A DNA stretch of 37,093 bases from Halieaceae bacterium (lineage in GTDB: Bacteria > Pseudomonadota > Gammaproteobacteria > Pseudomonadales > Halieaceae), in contig JAAENL010000269.1 in the NCBI GenBank assembly GCA_024224435.1, forward strand, positions 1 to 37,093, written 5' to 3'. Numbering within the stretch: the first letter of the stretch is position 1; each line of letters opens with the position of its first letter. The translations under genes and the position numbers were made by a program. Below are positions 25,916 to 33,330 of the stretch, piece by piece. The notes under the pieces are model-generated. The model made no database searches, was not told where the DNA came from, and saw only the letters and a program-made list of their open reading frames with translations.

Positions 25916-26974
25916 TCAGGGCACCAGAATTTGGCGAAGGACCAGTTTGCCGTAATGCACGGCCTTGAAAATCTCATTGATGTCGTCCAACGGGCGTTGT
26001 TCGACAAACGGGTCAAGCTTGACCTTGCCACTTGTCACCAGTTCCAACGCGCTGGGATAAAGCTCGGGCGGGCAGCCCCAGTTGCCCAGCAAGCGAGCGT
26101 GAAAAGCCATCAGGTTCGAAAGGCGGACATCCAGTTTGTCCATGGTAAAGCCAACAACGCACATGGTGGCGCCGTGGTTGAGCAGTCCAAACGCAGCCTT
26201 TTGCCCGGCTGCGGTGCCCGAACACTCCATGATAATCCACTCTGATGTCCGCAGCCCATTCGCCTTGGCGAAACCGATGATCTCACCTTTCAGGCTGCGC
26301 GGATCGAAATCCCGGGCGTTAAGAGTAAGGGCCGCACCGGATTTACCAATCGCGTCAAGCTTTTCAGGCACCACATCAATGGCCACAACGGTGGCCCCCA
26401 TAGCGGCGGCCACCTGCACGGCATAGCCACCCACGCCGCCAACGCCGTTGACGATGACCAGATCGCCTTCACTCACGCCCGCCTGTACGGCCGCTTGATA
26501 CGGGGTCGTCAAAGCATCAGCGACGACCGAAACATCCGCGAGCGAAAGCCCCACAGCAGCCAGTTTGTCTGTATCAACCGGGCACAAGCCTCGGGCTGGA
26601 ACCGCTATGTGACTGGCAAAGCCGCCCTGAATGTCGTTGCCGGGCATTTTCTGCGCCCGACAAATCGTGCCCTTGCCGCGCTGACAGGCATCACATTCAC
26701 CGCATGGCATGACTGCAGGGATGATAACGGTCTGACCAAGCCACTCTTCAACGCCCGGCCCGGCTGCCGATACGACGCCGCTGATTTCATGGCCCAACGC
26801 CAGCGGCAGCTCCTGATTGGTGCGCACACCGTCAAAGTAGTAGCCCAGATCCGTATGACAGACGCCGCAGCCCGCAACATCAACGATCACCTCGCCGGGG
26901 CCAGGAGCATCCAGATCAAATTCTACTTTCTTCAAAGGCGCATCACCTGAAACCATCATCCAGCGTCTCGGCAT
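25916..26974 (-). CDS. had: 6-hydroxycyclohex-1-ene-1-carbonyl-CoA dehydrogenase
   Basis: A 352-residue zinc-dependent medium-chain dehydrogenase. [18 protein letters not shown] and GHEISGVV supply the catalytic zinc ligands, [15 protein letters not shown] is the structural zinc loop, and [20 protein letters not shown] is the NAD-binding glycine motif. [19 protein letters not shown] is characteristic of this enzyme of the benzoyl-CoA pathway. It oxidises the 6-hydroxy intermediate to 6-oxocyclohex-1-ene-1-carbonyl-CoA with NAD. The ATG at 26974 follows GGAGGA at eight bases. It is the first gene of the minus-strand bcr operon and is divergent from korA. Confidence 0.94.
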   Translation of the reverse strand: MPRRWMMVSGDAPLKKVEFDLDAPGPGEVIVDVAGCGVCHTDLGYYFDGVRTNQELPLALGHEISGVVSAAGPGVEEWLGQTVIIPAVMPCGECDACQRGKGTICRAQKMPGNDIQGGFASHIAVPARGLCPVDTDKLAAVGLSLADVSVVADALTTPYQAAVQAGVSEGDLVIVNGVGGVGGYAVQVAAAMGATVVAIDVVPEKLDAIGKSGAALTLNARDFDPRSLKGEIIGFAKANGLRTSEWIIMECSGTAAGQKAAFGLLNHGATMCVVGFTMDKLDVRLSNLMAFHARLLGNWGCPPELYPSALELVTSGKVKLDPFVEQRPLDDINEIFKAVHYGKLVLRQILVP

Positions 26975-27068
26975 GTCGGTCGTCCTCCGTTTTGGCGTTT
27001 GGCCTCGTCTCCCTGTCCTTCGATTTAGTCGTGTTGACAGGGCTGGCAATCTTTATTACCGTAAAGTG

Positions 27069-27080
27069 GTACCGCAATAC
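27069..27080. promoter_or_regulatory. Operator-like dyad between had and korA
   Basis: GTAC-CGCA-ATAC on the plus strand (GTAT-N4-GTAC on the minus strand) sits in the 183-base gap between the divergent bcr and kor operons, 94 bases from had and 77 from korA. From GGTACC onward it shares 20 of 23 positions with the minus-strand text before the pad operon (both run into GATTTAAGG). One site could serve both directions. Confidence 0.5.
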
Positions 27081-27157
27081 TGATTTAAGGTCAACACGGA
27101 AAACCCCCGCCTCAATGGCAAACACTGGATTAAGCCCAACAATCGATGGAACGCGAC

Positions 27158-28900
27158 ATGACAGCCAGCTTAGAACCCGCAAACAGCATATCCTTCGCCA
27201 TTGTCGGAACTGGCGGCGCGGGCGCGATCACCGCCGGGTCAATGCTGATCGAAGCAGCAGGCAAGGCGGGTTACTATGGTCTTCTCACGCGGTCGGTCGG
27301 CCCCCAAATTCGCGGTGGCGAAGCCGCAGCGCTGGTCAGGTTAAGCACCAAACCCGCCGCCTGCATGTCTAAAGAGTTTGACATTCTGGTCGCCATTGAC
27401 TGGAAAAATGCCGACCGGTTTATCGGCGCAATGCCGGTAGCCGAAGGTGGGCTGGTGATTTGTGGTCCAGCCGCAGGCGATCCTCCGCGCGCGATACGAG
27501 AGACCGATTGCACAATCATCGAATGCCCGATCGGCGAATTGGCTAAATCTGTACCCGGCGGACGCGAGAACATGATTTCGGCGGGGCTCGTGGCCGAACT
27601 CATCGGAATGCCGCTAGAGGAAATTCGAAATGTTGTTTCGGGCAAGCTTGCAAGCAAAGGCGAAAAGGCTGTCGAAGCAAGCCACGGCTGCCTTGAGATC
27701 GGTGCTCAAACCGCCGCTGGTTTCGATCACACCTGTCGGCTGGCGGCTCCGGAAGAAGGCAGCAACAAGCGTTGGCTGATTACCGGCAACGAGGCTGTGG
27801 GCTTGGGCGCCCTGCGCGGCGGGGTCCGGTTTGCCGCCGCTTATCCGATCACACCAGCCACCGAAGTTCTTGAATACCTGTCGCCAGCATTGGCATCGGT
27901 CGGCGGCGCGCTGGTACAGGCCGAAGACGAACTGGCCTCGATCAACATGATTATCGGGGCCTCGTTCGGCGGACGTCCTTCGATCACGGCGACCTCCGGA
28001 CCCGGCCTGTCCCTGATGATGGAGAGCCTCGGCCTCGCCGCCGCCTCGGAAACGCCTATCGTTGTCGTTGACGTGATGCGGGTCGGCCCCTCGACCGGCG
28101 TTGCAACCAAATCCGAGCAATCCGATCTCAACATCGCAGTCTACGGCTTTCACGGTGATGCGCCACACGTTGTGGTCGCCCCGCTCAGTGTCTCGGATTG
28201 CCTGTTCACCGGGCAATGGGCGGTCCACATGGCCGAAACCTTGCAAACACCAGTGATCGTTCTGTCGGACCAATCCATTGGCCAGGCACGGGTGCTGATT
28301 GATCGTCCGGCAGATATCACCTTCATGACCCGCCGCAAACCCTTTGATGCAGATGGCGAAGCCTATCAACGCTATGCGATCACGGCTGACGGCGTATCGC
28401 CCATGTCGACCCCGGGTCAGGCAGGCGGGCAATACACTGCCGACGGGCTAACCCATACAGAACGCGGCTCACCCTCAAGCGCCAGAAGCGATCAGAAGGA
28501 ACAGTTGGACAAGCGCCATGACAAGATTGCGCGCTTTAATTTTGGCAACCACTGGGGCATCACCGAAGGCGACAGTGCCCGCGCCACCGTCATCCTGACC
28601 TGGGGCTCGCTTACCGGGGCCGCCCGCGAGGCGATCGACGCACTCCAGGACGAGGACATCCCGGTTCGGCTGGTCTCGCTTCGCCAGATATCACCCTTCC
28701 CCGAGGAACCGCTAAAGGCGGCGCTGGCGGGTACCAAACGATTGCTTGTCGTCGAGCAGAGCTATTCAGCGCAGTTCTACCGTCACGTTCGCTCGTATAT
28801 CGATCTGCCCTTCGAGGTCAGACAGCTTAACCGCGAAGGCCCATACGAGATTGGGCCTGATGAAATCGTCACCAAAATCCGGGAGTGGAATGACCAATGA
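27158..28900 (+). CDS. korA: 2-oxoglutarate:ferredoxin oxidoreductase, fused gamma-alpha subunit
   Basis: A 580-residue protein. Residues 10-190 are a gamma domain (IVGTGGAGAITAGSML, then RSVGPQIRGGEAAALVRLS) and the rest is the alpha domain with GLGALRGGVRFAAAYPITPATEVLEYL and MRVGPSTGVATKSEQSDL, followed by a transketolase-C-like end (VILTWGSLTGAAREAID). This gamma-alpha fusion is the usual form of the KorA of Thauera, which regenerates reduced ferredoxin for benzoyl-CoA reductase by oxidising 2-oxoglutarate to succinyl-CoA. I favour the ATG at 27158; one at 27146 is possible, and neither has a strong ribosome site. It overlaps korB by ATGA. Confidence 0.9.
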   Translation: MTASLEPANSISFAIVGTGGAGAITAGSMLIEAAGKAGYYGLLTRSVGPQIRGGEAAALVRLSTKPAACMSKEFDILVAIDWKNADRFIGAMPVAEGGLVICGPAAGDPPRAIRETDCTIIECPIGELAKSVPGGRENMISAGLVAELIGMPLEEIRNVVSGKLASKGEKAVEASHGCLEIGAQTAAGFDHTCRLAAPEEGSNKRWLITGNEAVGLGALRGGVRFAAAYPITPATEVLEYLSPALASVGGALVQAEDELASINMIIGASFGGRPSITATSGPGLSLMMESLGLAAASETPIVVVDVMRVGPSTGVATKSEQSDLNIAVYGFHGDAPHVVVAPLSVSDCLFTGQWAVHMAETLQTPVIVLSDQSIGQARVLIDRPADITFMTRRKPFDADGEAYQRYAITADGVSPMSTPGQAGGQYTADGLTHTERGSPSSARSDQKEQLDKRHDKIARFNFGNHWGITEGDSARATVILTWGSLTGAAREAIDALQDEDIPVRLVSLRQISPFPEEPLKAALAGTKRLLVVEQSYSAQFYRHVRSYIDLPFEVRQLNREGPYEIGPDEIVTKIREWNDQ

Positions 28901-29721
28901 ACGTTCCCAATCTTAAAGCAAGCAACTTCAAATCCGACATCACCCCAATCTGGTGCCCGGGCTGTGGCGACTTCCACGTTTTGATGTCAATTACCAAGGC
29001 GCTGGCGAAACTTCGCCGCCCACCCGAAGATATCGCGGTGGTCTCGGGTATCGGCTGCTCCTCGCGGATCCCGGCCTATACCAATTGCTACGGCTTTCAC
29101 GGCGTGCATGGCCGCTCGCTTGCGGTGGCTGCAGGGCTCAAGGTCGCCCGCCCTGATTTGACCGTCATGGCGATGAGCGGCGATGGCGATGGATTTTCCA
29201 TCGGCGGCAACCATTTCCTGCATGCACGTCGGCGCAATGTCGACATGACCTATATCGTCATGGACAATCGGGTTTACGGCATGACCAAAGGCCAGCCTTC
29301 GCCGACCACCGAATCTGACTGGGACAGCGCCCTGTCCCCCGGAGGCACCGGGCTGCGCGCTTTCCACCCACTGGTGATTGCATTGGCATCGGGAGCCAAT
29401 TTTGTTGCCCGCGAGTTTTCCGGCAACATCAAGGCCTGCACACAAACAATTGTGGAAGCTGTAAATCACCCCGGATTCTCCTTCGTCGAAATCCTCAGCC
29501 CCTGCGTCACCTTCCGCCCAGATGAGAAGGAGTGGAAAAACCAGGTTCATGAAGCAAGCGTGGCGGAAACCGACGATCCGGCCCGCGCTGCGCGACGGAT
29601 CATGACTGATGACGGTATGAACACCGGCATCCTCTATCGTGGCCCTCGCAAACCTTACTCTGCGTCGGTGTCCGACGAAGTGGGTGATGTGTCCGCACTG
29701 GAGCAATTTTTCGAAATCTAA
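28897..29721 (+). CDS. korB: 2-oxoglutarate:ferredoxin oxidoreductase beta subunit
   Basis: A 274-residue TPP-binding beta subunit. WCPGCGDFHVL (residues 19-29) gives two cluster cysteines, SGIGCSSRIPAY the third, and GDGDGFSIGGNHFLHA the TPP/Mg2+ motif with DNRVYGMTKGQPSPTT. LSPCVTFRP provides the last conserved cysteine. It pairs with KorA to reduce the ferredoxin from 2-oxoglutarate. Its place beside the bcr operon, divergently transcribed, is what links it to benzoyl-CoA reductase rather than to central metabolism. Confidence 0.9.
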   Translation: MNVPNLKASNFKSDITPIWCPGCGDFHVLMSITKALAKLRRPPEDIAVVSGIGCSSRIPAYTNCYGFHGVHGRSLAVAAGLKVARPDLTVMAMSGDGDGFSIGGNHFLHARRRNVDMTYIVMDNRVYGMTKGQPSPTTESDWDSALSPGGTGLRAFHPLVIALASGANFVAREFSGNIKACTQTIVEAVNHPGFSFVEILSPCVTFRPDEKEWKNQVHEASVAETDDPARAARRIMTDDGMNTGILYRGPRKPYSASVSDEVGDVSALEQFFEI

Positions 29722-29887
29722 AGACGGCCCAATGGGTCGCCGCAATGGCCGCTCGAAATTAGGGGGGGGTCTTTGTTGGCACGATAAACTCAACAGGTAT
29801 TGGTCAATATCTGTTCTGAGCCCAGATCCGGCTTTGATTGGGTGCGGTCATGGAAGTATGCTCCAGACTAGAACTAAGAGAATAATA

Positions 29888-30313
29888 ATGCCTGCTATCG
29901 TATCATTTCGTTCAGTGGTCGATCCATCCGATTGCGATTTTCTTGGCCACATGAACGTTTCTTGGTTCTTCGCCGCCTGTTTAGATGGGGTATTCGCGAT
30001 CCAGTCAGAAATAGGTCTGACTGCAAATGATATGCGCAGTGGCCGGCGGCTCTCATTCGCAGTGGTCAATGCCCAAAGCGACTTTCGCGCCGAAATGTCG
30101 GCGGGTGATGCGATAAGGTTGGAGACCTCAATCATTGAAATTGGCACTCAATCGATGACTTTCAGACATCGCCTGATACCGGCCAAGGGTGACGCGGTGG
30201 CATTCGAGACGGTATTCAAATAAGTGATGTTGAGCCTCGAGACGCGCAGGGCGGCAGAAATTCCCCAAGATGTCCGCGAAAAAGCGACTCAGTGGCTGGA
30301 GCAAGCGCCATAG
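29888..30313 (+). pseudogene. Hot-dog acyl-CoA thioesterase gene interrupted by an in-frame TAA
   Basis: An ATG at 29888 begins a 4HBT-like protein (FRSVVDPSDCDFLGHMNVSWFFAACLDG) of 111 residues ending at TAA 30221-30223. Reading on in the same frame gives 29 further codons, beginning VMLSLETRRAAEIP and ending at TAG 30311-30313. That text looks like the normal C-terminal strand and helix of the family, and the total of about 141 codons is the usual length. A single nonsense change therefore seems to have cut the gene; the short form may still fold partly. It lies 166 bases after korB, with a weak ribosome site, and converges on the phenylacetate-CoA ligase. The gap after korB (29722-29887) shows nothing clear. 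Confidence 0.65.
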
Positions 30314-30378
30314 ACTTCTGCCTTGTCCGCAAAGCCGGCGCCGGTGTGTACTGTCAGATCCACAACGACCTCAGCACC

Positions 30379-31701
30379 TCACCGTTCGTCAACCACCCGC
30401 ACCGCTTTGCCCTCCGAGCGTGGAATCTCGCCCGGGCTCTTAACAGTCACAGTGCAGCTTACACCAATAATCGATTTGATGTGATGGCGCACATCTGCCG
30501 CCTTGGCAGAGCGCGCATCGAAGCCTTGTGCCCTGTCTGGCAACATCTCAACATCCACTGTCATTGCATCCAATGGTCCGTCCTTGAACAACCTAATCTG
30601 GTAATGCGGCGCCAGCCCGTCCAACCCAACCAGCACGGATTCGACTTGAGACGGGTAAACATTGACGCCACGAATGATCATCATGTCGTCGTAGCGCCCG
30701 TCCAACCTTAGAATGCGCACATGGGTCCGTCCACAGGCACAAGGATCATCCATCAACCGTGTGATATCACGGGTGCGATAGCGTACCATCGGCATCGCCT
30801 CTTTGGTCAACGTGGTGATGACCAACTCGCCGGTTTCGCCCATTGGCAAAGGCTCCAGCGTTTCCGGATCGATGATTTCGAATAGGAAATGGTCCTCCCA
30901 GCCATGCAATCCGTTGCGCGCGGTGTCGCATTCACAGGCCACGCCCGGCCCCATTATCTCGGAGAGGCCGTAAACATCCACTGATTTGATCCCCAGCCGG
31001 ATGTCGAGCTCACTGCGCAACTCGTTCGACCAGGGCTCAGCGCCGAACAGTCCGCGCCGCACTGGAAGTTCGGCGATGTTCACACCCATTCCCTCGGCCA
31101 CTTCGGCAATGTTAAGCGCATAAGACGGCGTCGAACATAGAACGGTTGGTCCAAAATCCTTCAGCAATGTCACCTGACGTTCGGTGCCGCCACCTGACAC
31201 AGGTACAACAACACAGCCAAGTTGCTCGGCGCCATAGTGCGCACCTAGCCCGCCAGTAAACAGCCCATAGCCATAAGCGTTGTGCAACAGGTCACCAGGT
31301 CGAATCCCGGCCCCGGCCATCGAGCGCGCCATCAACTCGGACCAGCGTTTGAGGTCACCCATCGTGTACCCCACCACTGTCGGCTTGCCGGTGGTGCCGG
31401 AAGACGCATGCACCCGTGCCATCTGCTCCAGTGGCACGGAAAACATATTGAACGGATAGTTGTCCCGCAAATCAGTCTTCAGTGTAAACGGAAAATGCCT
31501 AATGTCGGCAGCTGTCTTGAGGTCGGATGGCGACACCCCGGCCTTGTCAAACGCCGCCCGGTAATATGGGACATTCTCATAAGCATTGTTGAGCGACCAG
31601 CGCAGCCTTTCGGCCTGGACATCAGCAATCTGACGACGCGACATCGTCTCAACTGCCCGATCATACATAAAATCAGTGTCTTTCACGGCTTCGATCCGCA
31701 T
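30379..31701 (-). CDS. paaK: Phenylacetate--CoA ligase
   Basis: A 440-residue member of the short adenylate-forming phenylacetate-CoA ligase family (PaaK/PadJ). VHASSGTTGKPTVVGYT near residues 97-113 is the phosphate loop, DVYGLSEIMGPGVACE the core motif, and MVRYRTRDITRLM then RLDGRYDDMMIIRGVNVYPSQVE the hinge and C-terminal motifs. It activates phenylacetate to phenylacetyl-CoA, the substrate of the PadBCD complex encoded just upstream. The ATG at 31701 follows GGAGGG. It is the last gene of the pad operon, 51 bases after padCD. Confidence 0.94.
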   Translation of the reverse strand: MRIEAVKDTDFMYDRAVETMSRRQIADVQAERLRWSLNNAYENVPYYRAAFDKAGVSPSDLKTAADIRHFPFTLKTDLRDNYPFNMFSVPLEQMARVHASSGTTGKPTVVGYTMGDLKRWSELMARSMAGAGIRPGDLLHNAYGYGLFTGGLGAHYGAEQLGCVVVPVSGGGTERQVTLLKDFGPTVLCSTPSYALNIAEVAEGMGVNIAELPVRRGLFGAEPWSNELRSELDIRLGIKSVDVYGLSEIMGPGVACECDTARNGLHGWEDHFLFEIIDPETLEPLPMGETGELVITTLTKEAMPMVRYRTRDITRLMDDPCACGRTHVRILRLDGRYDDMMIIRGVNVYPSQVESVLVGLDGLAPHYQIRLFKDGPLDAMTVDVEMLPDRAQGFDARSAKAADVRHHIKSIIGVSCTVTVKSPGEIPRSEGKAVRVVDER

Positions 31702-31752
31702 CCCGGAATTCCTCCCTGAAATTCGAGTAAGTTGCGTAACAGGAATGCCCCG

Positions 31753-33330
31753 TCAGGCTTTGTGCCAACCGGGTTTGATACCGGCCCGGCTTTGACCCGC
31801 ACCCCGTGCTGGCATTTTGTTGATTGCGTAACCCTGATTGAATGCCGCCCGAGTGATCAGCGTATGTTTGAAGTCCCAGCCCGTCAGCATTGCACCCAGA
31901 CCGGCCAGCGCCAGCGCCTCACCCTGTCCTGCCGGGATCACAACTGCGATGACGGCAATGGTGATCAGAATTGTTTGTGGCATCGCAGCAAGACCGATAT
32001 GTCCTGCATTGAAGGCCGCAAAAACACCCGTCGGCGCGCCATCATGCGCCAGCCCACTGCGGTAGCGTGTCCAGAACCAGAGGCGCAGCAAAAGCAGAGC
32101 CGCAAGTGCCAGAGCACCGAACCGAATGATCTCTGCGCCGATCACAAGGCTCAGAATCGCCAGAGCGCCAGCGCCCTCTGTCAGACCGGTTGAAATGACC
32201 AATGGTACGATTGCCGGATGGCGCCAAGCCGGAATGCCTTTGGCGGCACGCAGTATCCGCGCTTGAGAGTATAGAAAGGCAAGCCCGCTCAGCGCCGACA
32301 AGATCAGCAACAGGTTAGAGCCCAAAAGCCATCCCAACCCGCCAAAGCCAAAGAATGGCACAGCGGCCATCGCCTCGCGCGACATCCAGCTGGTCCGCGG
32401 GTTGAGAAATACATTGAGAAAGCGCCAGGGTCGCCCAATTTCAAACCAGATGCAGGTCAGCCCGGTACCGACAAATGCCAAGGCCAAGAACATGCCCAGC
32501 CACAACGTCGGTCCCGGCATCGTAGTCGCCGCAGCAGCCACCATCAGTCCGGTGCCGGTTCCGCCGAAGGTAAAATTCGCCGCTGCGCGCCAATCCCAGT
32601 TGGTCTGCAGTTTTGGCGATACCGCGGCCAGGCCGACCGGTTCGGCCACATAAGGCACTTCCTCTGGTTCAGCGACATCGCTGGTTTCACTGTCATAGAG
32701 ATAGTAAGTGTTGGGCCCATTTCCTAGCTCTTCATGCATGCGGAAATGCCGTTTGGTGCGCAACAGTTGCGAAACATTGCTGTCGGGATCGTCCAGATCG
32801 CCCATCTGCAGCGCCCCCGAGATGCAAGAGGCCACGCAAGCCGGTGTCGCCACCGCATCGACGCCCGGCACCAGGCCGTTGGCCCTGCCCTCATCAATCC
32901 GGTCAACACAAAGCGTGCACTTCTGCGCCACACCAAGCCTTGCGGGTTCTTCGCGCAACGCTTCGTGCCGCATCGCCTTGCCGCCATAGGCGGCTGAAGG
33001 TTTGTCCACCCGCGACCGCGCCTGATAAGGGCAAGACACAGCGCAATACGCACACCCGATACACACGTCGTAGTCAATGGTGACGATTCCGTCGTCGCGT
33101 TTGCGCGTCGCCCTCGTTGGGCAGACATCGCGACACGAGGGCTCCTCACAATGCATACAGCCCACCGGCACGAACGCCCGGTTCACTATTGGGAACTCTC
33201 CGGTTTCGAAATCCAATACCTTACGCCACTGAATACCTGGCGCCGTCGCATTGGCGTGTTTGCAAGCCGAGGTGCAGGTCTGGCACCCGATACAGCGGTT
33301 AAGGTCGGCGACGATACCATAGGTGGTCAT
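31753..33330 (-). CDS. padC: Phenylacetyl-CoA:acceptor oxidoreductase, fused iron-sulfur and membrane-anchor subunits (PadC-PadD)
   Basis: A 525-residue fusion. Residues 1-200 form a DmsB/NrfC-like four-cluster ferredoxin: CIGCQTCTSACKHAN, CMHCEEPSCRDVCP, CIGCAYCAVSCPYQAR and CTLCVDRI with CVASC. From about residue 250 the protein is a polytopic DmsC/NrfD-like anchor with around eight hydrophobic segments. In Thauera/Aromatoleum the iron-sulfur (PadC) and membrane (PadD) subunits are separate. The fused form would pass electrons from the molybdenum subunit PadB to the quinone pool while fixing the complex to the membrane. It overlaps padB by ATGA. The symbol covers both parts. Confidence 0.87.
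   Translation of the reverse strand: MTTYGIVADLNRCIGCQTCTSACKHANATAPGIQWRKVLDFETGEFPIVNRAFVPVGCMHCEEPSCRDVCPTRATRKRDDGIVTIDYDVCIGCAYCAVSCPYQARSRVDKPSAAYGGKAMRHEALREEPARLGVAQKCTLCVDRIDEGRANGLVPGVDAVATPACVASCISGALQMGDLDDPDSNVSQLLRTKRHFRMHEELGNGPNTYYLYDSETSDVAEPEEVPYVAEPVGLAAVSPKLQTNWDWRAAANFTFGGTGTGLMVAAAATTMPGPTLWLGMFLALAFVGTGLTCIWFEIGRPWRFLNVFLNPRTSWMSREAMAAVPFFGFGGLGWLLGSNLLLILSALSGLAFLYSQARILRAAKGIPAWRHPAIVPLVISTGLTEGAGALAILSLVIGAEIIRFGALALAALLLLRLWFWTRYRSGLAHDGAPTGVFAAFNAGHIGLAAMPQTILITIAVIAVVIPAGQGEALALAGLGAMLTGWDFKHTLITRAAFNQGYAINKMPARGAGQSRAGIKPGWHKA

Noticed and set aside
27614-28432. A 272-codon minus-strand open frame inside korA
   Set aside because: It is the shadow of the korA gene, with cysteine/histidine/arginine-rich nonsense text.
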